Assembly (NCBI RefSeq): GCF_000230835.1
Contig: NZ_CM001240.1
Span: 876,501 to 940,500 of the forward strand
Length of the DNA stretch: 64,000 nt
Direction: 5' to 3'
From: Clostridium sp. DL-VIII
Lineage (GTDB): Bacteria; Bacillota; Clostridia; Clostridiales; Clostridiaceae
Position 1 is the stretch's first letter, and each line of letters starts with the position of its first letter. Positions 10,355-17,974 of this stretch are shown in pieces. Below the pieces are notes generated by a model. It did no database searches. It saw only the letters and a list, made by a program, of their open reading frames with translations, and was not told the origin of the DNA. A program made the position numbers and the translations under genes.

Positions 10355-10538
10355 GAAAATAGATACATGTTTATTACACAGGACTATGAAAATTTCGCTG
10401 AAAACACTAAAAGGAAGGTTGCATCCAATTTAGTATGCTCCAACTTTAGTTTGACAAGCTAAATTGGAACAACCTTTCTTTAAGTGTTTTTAACAGCTCA
10501 TTTTCAAATGCCTGTTCCATAAACATGTATCTATTTTC
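10355..10538. repeat. Long palindromic element, copy 1
   Basis: 184-nt almost fully self-complementary segment. Outer arms of 19 nt at 10355-10373 and 10520-10538 are exact complements. Inner arms AAGGAAGGTTG / CAACCTTTCTT (10411-10421 / 10470-10480) and CCAATTTAG / CTAAATTGG (10425-10433 / 10459-10467) enclose a 25-nt loop. Between outer and inner stems lies GACTATGAAAATT-CGCTGAAA, also present in copy 2 at 41433-41619. Arms differ between copies by compensating changes. It follows the lrp-like gene and may also serve as its 3' structure. Confidence 0.85.
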
Positions 10539-10783
10539 TTTGTTTGAATATATGCGTAAATCAAGCGAAAAACGCATACACATCTGTAAGCATAAATTAA
10601 ATTACATGGATTAGGTATATAATATACTTGAACATTATTAGTAACAATTTTATGATTATGAAAACTCGAACGAAAAAAATTCATATTTATACTAAAATTT
10701 ATTAATATATCGAAAGAAATTATTGATAAAAAATAAAATACAATAAATTTTATGGTAATTTGATAAAATATTGAAAAATATTT

Positions 10784-10812
10784 TTGTTCAATATAAAATA
10801 TGCTTATAGAAT
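10784..10812 (+). promoter_or_regulatory. Candidate promoter for the D-glutamate/5-oxoproline block
   Basis: TTGTTC (10784-10789), 17-bp spacer, TAGAAT (10807-10812). The predicted start, about 10819, lies only a few bases before the terminator hairpin at 10824. Weak -35 and -10, so the call is moderate. Confidence 0.4.
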
Positions 10813-10823
10813 TAATTGGAAGC

Positions 10824-10885
10824 AAACAGAAATATTTTAGACGAAGAAGTCAGTTTTTTTAGTCTAATATATTTCTGTTTTTTTT
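10824..10885 (+). terminator. Leader terminator upstream of the D-amino acid transaminase gene
   Basis: AAACAGAAATATTTTAGAC / GTCTAATATATTTCTGTTT stem, loop of about 19 nt, then a run of eight or more T. No gene on the + strand reads into it, so it seems to lie in the leader of the operon starting at 11077. That is the arrangement of an attenuator. Confidence 0.65.
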
Positions 10886-11047
10886 AGGCACAATCAAAAA
10901 ATAACAAGTCTCTTTGCCAGTCTATTTTCCATCATCCTACGGCGGCAAATTGGCCTAATAGACCCACTATGAGGGCAACTTACCTTCTTGCCTGATGAAA
11001 AATATCCATGGCAACTTTGGACTTGTTATTTATTTTCATGTGCCTCA
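10886..11047 (+). repeat. GGCAC-ended dispersed element, copy B
   Basis: 162 bp, AGGCACAATCAAA at one end and TTTTCATGTGCCT at the other. Sub-terminal arms AATAACAAGTC / GACTTGTTATT pair, and an internal hairpin TTGCC...GGCAA (around 10996-11016) is visible. Flanked by TTA on the left and TCA on the right. It fills the leader between the terminator at 10824 and the gene at 11077. Confidence 0.85.
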
Positions 11048-11076
11048 TTTATGAATTTTGAGGAGGACGAATTATT

Positions 11077-11919
11077 ATGGAAAATTTGGGATATTATAAT
11101 GGTGAATATGGATTATTGGAAGAAATGAAGGTACCAATGCTTGATCGTGTATGCTATTTTGGTGATGGGGTTTATGATGCAACTTACAGCAGAAATCATG
11201 TGATATTTGCACTAGATGAGCATATTGATCGTTTTTATAACAGTGCTGGGCTATTAAAAATAAAGATTCCTTATACAAAAGCAGAATTAAAAGAAATTCT
11301 AATTGATATGGTAAAGAAAGTTGATTCAGGAGAACAATTTGTATACTGGCAGATCACTAGAGGAACTGGAATACGTAATCATGCATTTCCAGATACTCCT
11401 GCAAACTTGTGGATTATGTTAAAGCCGCTACAAATTAAAGATATGTCAAATAAACTTAAGTTAATTACCTTAGAAGATACTAGATTTTTACACTGCAATA
11501 TTAAAACTCTAAATTTATTACCAAGCGTAATTGCAGCACAAAAAACTGAGGAAGCAGGCTGCCAGGAAGCTGTATTTCACAGGGGAGACAGAATAACTGA
11601 ATGTGCTCACAGTAATGTATCAATTATAAAAGATGGTGTATTTAGAACTGCACCGACTGATAATTTAATTTTACCTGGTATTGCAAGAGCTCATATTATT
11701 AAAAAATGTAAGTTATTTAATATCCCAGTAGATGAAACAGCTTTTACTTTAAAGGATTTGATGGAAGCAGATGAAGTTATTGTTACTAGCTCAGGTCAAT
11801 TCTGTATGACTGCATCTGAAATAGATGGAAAGCCAGTAGGAGGGAAGGCACCAGAGCTTGTGAAGAAATTACAGGATGCATTGTTAAATGAATTTTTAGA
11901 AGAAACAAAGGCAGAATAG
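11077..11919 (+). CDS. dat: D-amino acid transaminase (aminotransferase class IV)
   Basis: 280 residues, fold-type IV PLP enzyme. The PLP lysine is K143 in CNIKTLNLLPSV, matching K145 of the Bacillus D-alanine transaminase (which reads IKSLNLL), and the GVYDATYS and GIRNHAF segments fit that subfamily rather than BCAT. It interconverts D-alanine + 2-oxoglutarate and pyruvate + D-glutamate in the cytoplasm. Ribosome site GAGGAGG. First gene of a tightly packed block with D-glutamate cyclase, PxpABC and alanine racemase, so it probably makes or consumes D-glutamate for that pathway. Confidence 0.9.
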   Translation: MENLGYYNGEYGLLEEMKVPMLDRVCYFGDGVYDATYSRNHVIFALDEHIDRFYNSAGLLKIKIPYTKAELKEILIDMVKKVDSGEQFVYWQITRGTGIRNHAFPDTPANLWIMLKPLQIKDMSNKLKLITLEDTRFLHCNIKTLNLLPSVIAAQKTEEAGCQEAVFHRGDRITECAHSNVSIIKDGVFRTAPTDNLILPGIARAHIIKKCKLFNIPVDETAFTLKDLMEADEVIVTSSGQFCMTASEIDGKPVGGKAPELVKKLQDALLNEFLEETKAE

Positions 11920-11930
11920 GAGGGGGCTAT

Positions 11931-13058
11931 ATGAATCAGGAAGAGTTAACAATCTTTAACATGGGGGAAAACCTAGATAATTTGATGAATCTAGATCCTA
12001 GAGGATATGGAGTATGCCGTATTTTATACTCTGCCTCTAGAAAATATACAAATGAACCATTAACAACAAATGCTGCTAAAAAGCTTGTTGAAACACTAAA
12101 GGAAGGTGACCTAATTTATATAATGACTGGATTTGTATTACTTCCATCTAAAAAGGCAGAAATGGATGGGATAGTAAGTTCAGTACTTTTGGCAAGAGCT
12201 TTAGTAAAGGCTTTTAACGTAAAGCCAGTAATCATATGCCCAAAAGAAAATATGACAGCGGTAAAAAATCTGGCTTATGTAGTTGGCATGCATTTCTATG
12301 ATACTATAGAAGAATTAAAGGAATATCCTATATCTATGTCTGCGGTGGATTTTACAAAAGACGTGGATAAAGCAGAAAGTCAAGCTGATGAAATAATAGC
12401 TAAGGGACTGCCTAGTGCAGTAATAAGTATTGAGTGTCCAGGAGCTAATTCAGCAGGCACTTATCATAATGCTGTGGGATTAGATGTAACTGAAATAGAA
12501 GCAAAGCAGGATATATTATTTACAAAGTTACAGGAAAAAGGAGTTCTTAACATTGCAATTGGAGACCTTGGAAATGAAATTGGCATGGGAACTATAAAGG
12601 AACATTTAGAAGAATATATTCCATATGCGGCCAAAGGAAAATGCAATTGTGAATGCAAGGGCGGTATTGCAGTGGCTACAAAAGCAGATAATATAATAAC
12701 AGCTACAGTTTCAGACTGGGGATGCTATGGATTAATTGCAGCAATTGCTTATTTGAAAAAAGATTTAGAAATATTGCACACAAAAGAAATGCAGGAAGAA
12801 GCAATGATAACAGCCTCAAGAAGTGGAATGATAGATATGTATGGCTGGTTAATCCCGGCAATAGACGGATTTGGAATATCCATGAATCTTTCAATTATAA
12901 ATTTAATGAGGGAATGTGTATCCTATGCTATTAAATTAGAAAAGACATGTGCTACCTGGTTTGAGAAAGTGATTGAACTTGGATATTATGAAAGGACTGT
13001 TAAAGAAAAAGGTGAAGACGAGAATTTAATAATGTTAAGTGAAAGGAGAAGTATATAA
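11931..13058 (+). CDS. DUF4392 protein, C-terminal-type half of D-glutamate cyclase
   Basis: 375 residues matching the DUF4392 / GLUCM-like family (YGVCRILYSASRK near the start, DGIVSSVLLARAL, GDLGNEIGMG, SDWGCYGLIAAIAY). In the animal mitochondrial enzyme DGLUCY this domain is fused to a DUF1445 domain, and the fusion cyclises D-glutamate to 5-oxo-D-proline. Here the two parts are separate neighbours: the stop codon overlaps the next ATG as TAATG at 13056-13060, implying coupled translation and a complex. A cluster of Cys (CNCECKG, about residue 238) is unusual enough to note and could bind metal. Function is inferred from the family and context. Confidence 0.85.
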   Translation: MNQEELTIFNMGENLDNLMNLDPRGYGVCRILYSASRKYTNEPLTTNAAKKLVETLKEGDLIYIMTGFVLLPSKKAEMDGIVSSVLLARALVKAFNVKPVIICPKENMTAVKNLAYVVGMHFYDTIEELKEYPISMSAVDFTKDVDKAESQADEIIAKGLPSAVISIECPGANSAGTYHNAVGLDVTEIEAKQDILFTKLQEKGVLNIAIGDLGNEIGMGTIKEHLEEYIPYAAKGKCNCECKGGIAVATKADNIITATVSDWGCYGLIAAIAYLKKDLEILHTKEMQEEAMITASRSGMIDMYGWLIPAIDGFGISMNLSIINLMRECVSYAIKLEKTCATWFEKVIELGYYERTVKEKGEDENLIMLSERRSI

Positions 13059-13846
13059 TGGATTATTCAACAATGGAGCCGGCAGAAGTTAGAAAATTAA
13101 TACGTGAAGGTAGAATTACAGGACCGACTTCTGGGATGTGTGCTGGATATGCACAGGCTAATTTAGTTATTTTGCCTAAAGAACTGGCTTATGATTTTCT
13201 GTTATTTACTCAAAGGAATCCAAAGTCCTGCCCAGTACTAGAAGTCAGCGATGTTGGAAGTAAAAACCTTAACTATATTGCTCATGATATAGATATAACT
13301 AAAGATATTCCTAAATATAGAGTATATGAAGATGGAATACTTACAGGCGAATATACAAATATAGATCATTTGTGGAGAGATGACTTTGTGAGTTTTTTAA
13401 TAGGCTGCAGTTTCTCTTTTGAATCAGAACTTTTAGAAGCTGGTATTCCTGTAAGGCATATTGAAGAAGAATGTAATGTGCCTATGTTTAAAACAAATAT
13501 AGAATGCGAACCTGCAGGAATATTTAATGGAAAAATGGTTGTAAGTATGAGACCTATACCACATGAACAAGTTGTAAAATCTGTAATGGTTACAGGAGCG
13601 ATGCCTAAGGTTCATGGAACCCCTATTCATATAGGAGATCCATCTGTTATTGGAATAAAGGACGTTATGAGTCCTGATTTTGGGGACAGCGTAGAAATAA
13701 AAGAAGGTGAAATTCCAGTATTCTGGGCCTGTGGTGTTACACCTCAATCGGTAATTATGAATGTAAAGCCCAAAATAGTTATTACCCATTCTCCAGGGCA
13801 TATGCTTATAACAGATATAAAAAACATTGATTTGAAATATAATTAA
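13058..13846 (+). CDS. DUF1445 / D-glutamate cyclase family protein (YcsI-like)
   Basis: 262 residues of the PF07286 family (often annotated putative hydro-lyase), the part shared with the N-terminal region of mitochondrial D-glutamate cyclase. Typical segments: RITGPTSGMCAGYAQANLVILP, CSFSFESELLEAGIPVRHIEE, and the near-C-terminal FWACGVTPQ and HSPGHMLITD. Ribosome site AAAGGAGAAG lies within the upstream gene. In B. subtilis the homologue YcsI also sits beside the pxp genes, which supports a role in supplying or clearing 5-oxoproline. Confidence 0.88.
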   Translation: MDYSTMEPAEVRKLIREGRITGPTSGMCAGYAQANLVILPKELAYDFLLFTQRNPKSCPVLEVSDVGSKNLNYIAHDIDITKDIPKYRVYEDGILTGEYTNIDHLWRDDFVSFLIGCSFSFESELLEAGIPVRHIEEECNVPMFKTNIECEPAGIFNGKMVVSMRPIPHEQVVKSVMVTGAMPKVHGTPIHIGDPSVIGIKDVMSPDFGDSVEIKEGEIPVFWACGVTPQSVIMNVKPKIVITHSPGHMLITDIKNIDLKYN

Positions 13847-13862
13847 TTTAAAACTTATGGAG

Positions 13863-13917
13863 GAAATCCCTATAGGATTTAAGAATAATTAAGGGAAAGC
13901 CTAAGGTCGAGGCTTTC
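13863..13917 (+). promoter_or_regulatory. Two tandem hairpins between cyclase and pxpA
   Basis: AAATCC / GGATTT at about 13864-13881 and GAAAGCCT / AGGCTTTC at 13895-13917. Neither has a T-run, so they look like mRNA-processing or stability structures within an operon rather than a full terminator. Confidence 0.4.
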
Positions 13918-13996
13918 AATTATATAACTGTTAACTGTAAATTATCCATAGAATACTCTAAAGGGAATAAACTGAATTGATAAAAGGAGGGAGTTT

Positions 13997-14764
13997 ATGT
14001 ATCAGGTAGATTTAAATTGTGATTTAGGTGAGAGCTTTGGAAATTATAAACTCGGCTTAGATGAGGAAGTAATTTCTTATATCTCCTCTGCTAATATAGC
14101 TTGTGGATTTCATGCATCAGATCCTTTAGTCATGAGTCATACAGTTGAGCTGGCAAAAAAAGCTGGAGTCAGTATTGGCGCCCATCCTGGATTTCCAGAT
14201 TTAGTTGGTTTCGGAAGAAGAAATATGAATGTATCCTTAAAAGAAGCTAAAGCTATGGTGCAATATCAAATTGGTGCGTTAGATGCTTTTTGCAAAGCTC
14301 ATGAAACTGAAATGTGTCATATAAAACCACATGGAGCTTTATATAATATGGCAGGAAAAGATATAGCACTTGCAGAGGCTATTTGTGAGGGAATATATGA
14401 GGTGAATCCTAAATTAATTCTGCTTGCTTTATCTGGAAGTAAAATGATAGATGCAGCGAAGAGTGTTGGATTAAAGGTAGCTTTGGAGGCTTTCGCTGAT
14501 CGTGCTTATGAAGAAGATGGCTCTCTAGTTGCGAGGACTAAAGAAGGAGCTATGATTACAGACGAAGAAATAGCTATTAAAAGGGTTATTAAGATGATAA
14601 AAGAAAATAAAGTTGAAGCAATTACGGGAAAAGAAATTCCAATAAAAGTAGATTCTATATGTGTACATGGAGATGGAATCAAAGCTTTGGAATTTGTTAA
14701 GAGAATTAAAGCTAAGCTTGAAGAGGAAGATATAAAAATTGCCTCATTAAATAAAATAGTTTAA
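13997..14764 (+). CDS. pxpA: 5-oxoprolinase subunit PxpA (LamB/YcsF family)
   Basis: 255 residues, start [17 protein letters not shown] with the DxNCDxGE motif; also [22 protein letters not shown] and a late SICVHGD. PxpABC is the widespread prokaryotic ATP-dependent 5-oxoprolinase that opens pyroglutamate to glutamate. AAAGGAGGG precedes ATG 13997. PxpB and PxpC follow, separated from it by an alanine racemase gene, so all three subunits are present. Confidence 0.95.
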   Translation: MYQVDLNCDLGESFGNYKLGLDEEVISYISSANIACGFHASDPLVMSHTVELAKKAGVSIGAHPGFPDLVGFGRRNMNVSLKEAKAMVQYQIGALDAFCKAHETEMCHIKPHGALYNMAGKDIALAEAICEGIYEVNPKLILLALSGSKMIDAAKSVGLKVALEAFADRAYEEDGSLVARTKEGAMITDEEIAIKRVIKMIKENKVEAITGKEIPIKVDSICVHGDGIKALEFVKRIKAKLEEEDIKIASLNKIV

Positions 14765-14780
14765 CAAAGAAGGATTTTTT

Positions 14781-15911
14781 ATGGGAGAATATCTTAGAAC
14801 TTATGCCAAAATAGATTTAGATGCAATAGAGCATAATATATTGGAAGTAAAAAAGAGAATAGAAAAAGGAGTCAAGGTCCTGGCTGTAATAAAAGCGGAT
14901 GGTTATGGTCATGGAGCGACGGTTTTGGGAGAGTTTCTTAAAAATCAAGTAGATTATTATGGTGTAGCCACTATAGAAGAGGCAATAGAATTACGAGATA
15001 ATGGAATAGAATTACCTATTCTTATACTTGGCTATACATCTCCAAGCCAGTATATTGAATTAGTTAAAAATGATATTACTCAAACTATATATAGTTTAGA
15101 GATGGCTAAAGAAATATCAAATGCTGCAAAGCTCTGCAAAAAGGCTGCTAAAATCCATATTGCATTAGATACAGGGATGACAAGAATAGGCCTTGAGCCA
15201 AATGAAGCAGGAATTATAGAGCTTCAGAAGATTTTCTCTCTTTCTAATGTAGTGGTTGAAGGTTTGTTTACACACTTTTCCTGCGCAGATGAAACTGATA
15301 AAGCTTATAGTAAATTGCAGATGGAGAGATATGATAATTTCATTAATTTATTAGATGAAAGAAGCATAAACATTCCAATTAAGCATATCTGCAATAGTGC
15401 AGGAATTATGGAGTTTAATCATCATAGATTTGATATGGTGAGATCTGGAATAATTACTTATGGGCTATATCCATCTGAGGAAGTCAATAAAAGCGCAATT
15501 GAGCTAAAACCGGCTTTAGAATGGAAAGCTCATGTGGTAAATGTAAAAACAGTAGATGAAGGATGTGGCGTAAGTTATGGAAAAACTTATATTACAAAAG
15601 GAAAAACAAAGATAGCAACTATTTCAGTAGGATATGCAGATGGATACCCAAGAGCGCTTTCATCGAAAGGAAGAGTATTAATAAGTGGAGAGTATGCACC
15701 TATAATAGGCAGAGTCTGTATGGATCAAATGATGGTTGATGTTACACATATAGATAATGTGGAAATTGAAGATGAAGTGATATTGGTAGGTAAAGATAAG
15801 GATAAGAGCATTTCTGTAGAGGAATTAGCTTATCTTGCAGGAAGTTTCAACTATGAATTTGTTTGTGGGATATGTAAGAGGGTTAAGAGAATATATGAAA
15901 ATTTTAAATAA
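14781..15911 (+). CDS. alr: Alanine racemase
   Basis: 376 residues. PLP-binding lysine K38 in VIKADGYGHG, the second catalytic Tyr in CGVSYGKTY, and the C-terminal domain motif GRVCMDQMMVDVT are all present. It interconverts L- and D-alanine. Inserted between pxpA and pxpB, 16 bp after pxpA. In this context it most likely feeds the D-amino acid transaminase with D-alanine (or drains it) and may be a catabolic paralogue rather than the cell-wall enzyme; that is inference. Confidence 0.95.
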   Translation: MGEYLRTYAKIDLDAIEHNILEVKKRIEKGVKVLAVIKADGYGHGATVLGEFLKNQVDYYGVATIEEAIELRDNGIELPILILGYTSPSQYIELVKNDITQTIYSLEMAKEISNAAKLCKKAAKIHIALDTGMTRIGLEPNEAGIIELQKIFSLSNVVVEGLFTHFSCADETDKAYSKLQMERYDNFINLLDERSINIPIKHICNSAGIMEFNHHRFDMVRSGIITYGLYPSEEVNKSAIELKPALEWKAHVVNVKTVDEGCGVSYGKTYITKGKTKIATISVGYADGYPRALSSKGRVLISGEYAPIIGRVCMDQMMVDVTHIDNVEIEDEVILVGKDKDKSISVEELAYLAGSFNYEFVCGICKRVKRIYENFK

Positions 15912-15947
15912 GCAGAATAGGCAGTTATTTGAAGGGAAGATATAAGG

Positions 15948-16661
15948 GTGAGAGAAGATGAATTTAAAATTGAAATTGTTCAAATAAGTGAAACAGCAGC
16001 TTTAGTTGAATTTGGAAAGGTTATTAATGAAGAGATAAATAAAAGAGTAAGAACATTTTGCAATTATCTTGATAATCATCCTTTTAAAGGATTTGTGGAA
16101 TATGTCCCTGCCTTTACGAGTATTTCTGTAATTTATAATCCACTAGAGTTAAATTATGAATCTCCTTATGAAGAAGTAAAAGAACTTTTGGAAGAAATGT
16201 TATGTCATGTAGATTTCTCAAAGGTTTATGAGGAAAATATTGTTAATATCCCAGTTTGCTATGGCGGGGAATTTGGACCTGATATTGAGTATGTAGCAGA
16301 AATAAATAATCTTACTGTAGAAGAGGTAATCAAAATCCATTCAGAAGGAAAATATTTAGTTTATATGGTTGGGTTTGCACCAGGCTTTCCTTATTTAGGA
16401 GGAATGTCAGAGAAAATATCAGCTCCAAGACGTGAATCTCCAAGAATAGCAATACCAGAAGGATCAGTTGGTATTGCTGGAATGCAGACAGGGGTATATC
16501 CAATAGAAACGCCTGGAGGCTGGCAGCTTATAGGCAGAACTCCTATAAAGATGTTTAAATTGGATAGGCAGCCACAAAGTATTTTAAAGGCAGGCGACAT
16601 AGCTAAATTTTATCCTATATCTTATGATGAATATATGAAGCTTAAGGAGGAGGAATATTAG
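15948..16661 (+). CDS. pxpB: 5-oxoprolinase subunit PxpB (KipI family)
   Basis: 237 residues with a GTG start at 15948 (GAAGGGAAG upstream). Allophanate-hydrolase subunit 1 family: GFAPGFPYLGGM, PRRESPRIAIPEGSVGIAG and TPGGWQLIGRTP are diagnostic. The B. subtilis homologue was first named KipI, inhibitor of sporulation kinase A, but the conserved role is as a 5-oxoprolinase subunit. Its stop is immediately followed by the TTG start of pxpC. Confidence 0.95.
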   Translation: MREDEFKIEIVQISETAALVEFGKVINEEINKRVRTFCNYLDNHPFKGFVEYVPAFTSISVIYNPLELNYESPYEEVKELLEEMLCHVDFSKVYEENIVNIPVCYGGEFGPDIEYVAEINNLTVEEVIKIHSEGKYLVYMVGFAPGFPYLGGMSEKISAPRRESPRIAIPEGSVGIAGMQTGVYPIETPGGWQLIGRTPIKMFKLDRQPQSILKAGDIAKFYPISYDEYMKLKEEEY

Positions 16662-17663
16662 TTGAGTATATCAGTTTTAAGTCCAGGGCTTCTTTCAACG
16701 ATTCAGGATCTAGGGAGAAGTGGATATCAAAAGTATGGTGTTATAGTCAGCGGAGCAATGGATGCTTATGCTGCTAGATTTGCAAATATAGGCGTTGGAA
16801 ATGAAGAAAATGAAGGTGTCTTAGAAATTACGTTAGTTGGTCCTTCATTAAAACTTGAAAAAGAAACTTTATTTTCTATAACCGGAGGAGAGTTCCAAGC
16901 AACAATTAATGGAAAGAGAATTTCAAGAGGAAGACCAATTTATTTAAAAGAAGATAGCATATTAAAGTTTAGTTCTTGTAAGACAGGCTGCAGAGGTTAT
17001 TTGGCCATTGCAGGCGGCTTTGATGTACCAAAAGTTATGGAAAGCAAAAGCACATATTTAAGAGCAGGTTTTGGAGGATATGAAGGAAGAGCTTTAAAAA
17101 AAGGAGATATCATTAATATTGGACATAAGAGTTCAAAGTCTTGTAAAATAATAAATAATCTTAAGAAAATAAAAAATGAGGATGAGTTTATAGCTTCAAA
17201 CTGGTATATTAAAGATTTTATGAAATCAAATCATGAAGATATAGTAATTAGGGTTTTTGAAGACAGGCAATTCTTAAATGTTTCAGAAGAGAGTATAAAT
17301 AAGTTCTTTAATTCAAAATTTAATGTTGATAATAAATCTGATAGAATGGGGTATCGTCTGTCTGGTCCTAAAGTTGAATTAAAAGAAAAGTTAGAGATGA
17401 TATCAGAAGAAGTATCAGTAGGAACTATTCAAATTCCACCAGATGGAAATCCTATTATTCTTTTAGCTGATAGACAGACAGCAGGAGGTTATCCTAAGAT
17501 AGCTCATGTAGCGGCTGTGGATATTGGCAAGATAGTTCAGCTAAAACCTAATGATAAAATTTCGTTTCAAAAAATTACACTAAAGGAAGCAGAAGAGTTA
17601 TATTTAAAGAGAGAAAGATATATTTCTGAATTAAAAAAGTCCATAGAAATAATAACTATATAG
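16662..17663 (+). CDS. pxpC: 5-oxoprolinase subunit PxpC (KipA family)
   Basis: 333 residues with a TTG start at 16662, directly abutting the pxpB stop; AGGAGGA lies 8-14 nt upstream in the end of pxpB. Allophanate-hydrolase subunit 2 family: SPGLLSTIQDLGRSGYQKYGV at the N terminus, YLAIAGGFDVP in the middle and GNPIILLADRQTAGGYPKIA towards the end. Last gene of the block; a weak hairpin (AGAAAAT / ATTTTCT) follows at 17664. Confidence 0.94.
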   Translation: MSISVLSPGLLSTIQDLGRSGYQKYGVIVSGAMDAYAARFANIGVGNEENEGVLEITLVGPSLKLEKETLFSITGGEFQATINGKRISRGRPIYLKEDSILKFSSCKTGCRGYLAIAGGFDVPKVMESKSTYLRAGFGGYEGRALKKGDIINIGHKSSKSCKIINNLKKIKNEDEFIASNWYIKDFMKSNHEDIVIRVFEDRQFLNVSEESINKFFNSKFNVDNKSDRMGYRLSGPKVELKEKLEMISEEVSVGTIQIPPDGNPIILLADRQTAGGYPKIAHVAAVDIGKIVQLKPNDKISFQKITLKEAEELYLKRERYISELKKSIEIITI

Positions 17664-17974
17664 AGAAAATTATAAATTATGATAGTTTGTGATTTTCTTT
17701 ATATAGTTTTTTATTACATATAAAACTTTGAAATCTTCCAGTGGTTTGATTCTGATTAAATCTAAGCTAATGACGAATAAAGTGATAATGAATAATATAT
17801 AATTAGTGCTATTTATTGATAGCATGTGGGAATAAATAATGAAAGGCTAACAGTTTCTTATTTTTAACTATAAACTGATTAAGGCTTGTTATATATCAGT
17901 ATTACAATATAATATAAGTAGAGTAAAAAAGATGTAACCAAGTTATGGATAATGAAAAATTGAAGGAGGAAGTT
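17664..17974. other. Intergenic, weak terminator only
   Basis: Holds a weak AGAAAAT / ATTTTCT hairpin (17664-17698) followed by a T-rich tract near 17707 that may end the pxp operon. Otherwise plain AT-rich sequence; no convincing promoter or gene was found. Confidence 0.4.

Noticed and set aside
10355..10538. Palindromic element as a CRISPR repeat or an integron attC site
   Set aside because: No regular repeat-spacer pattern and no conserved attC end motifs; only two separated copies.
10490..10825. 111-codon reverse frame in the gap before the transaminase gene
   Set aside because: It runs through one arm of the palindromic element and AT-rich DNA, has no family likeness, and no ribosome site was seen.
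13433..13801. 122-codon reverse frame inside the DUF1445 gene
   Set aside because: Antisense shadow with odd composition (Tyr, Asn, His, Arg).
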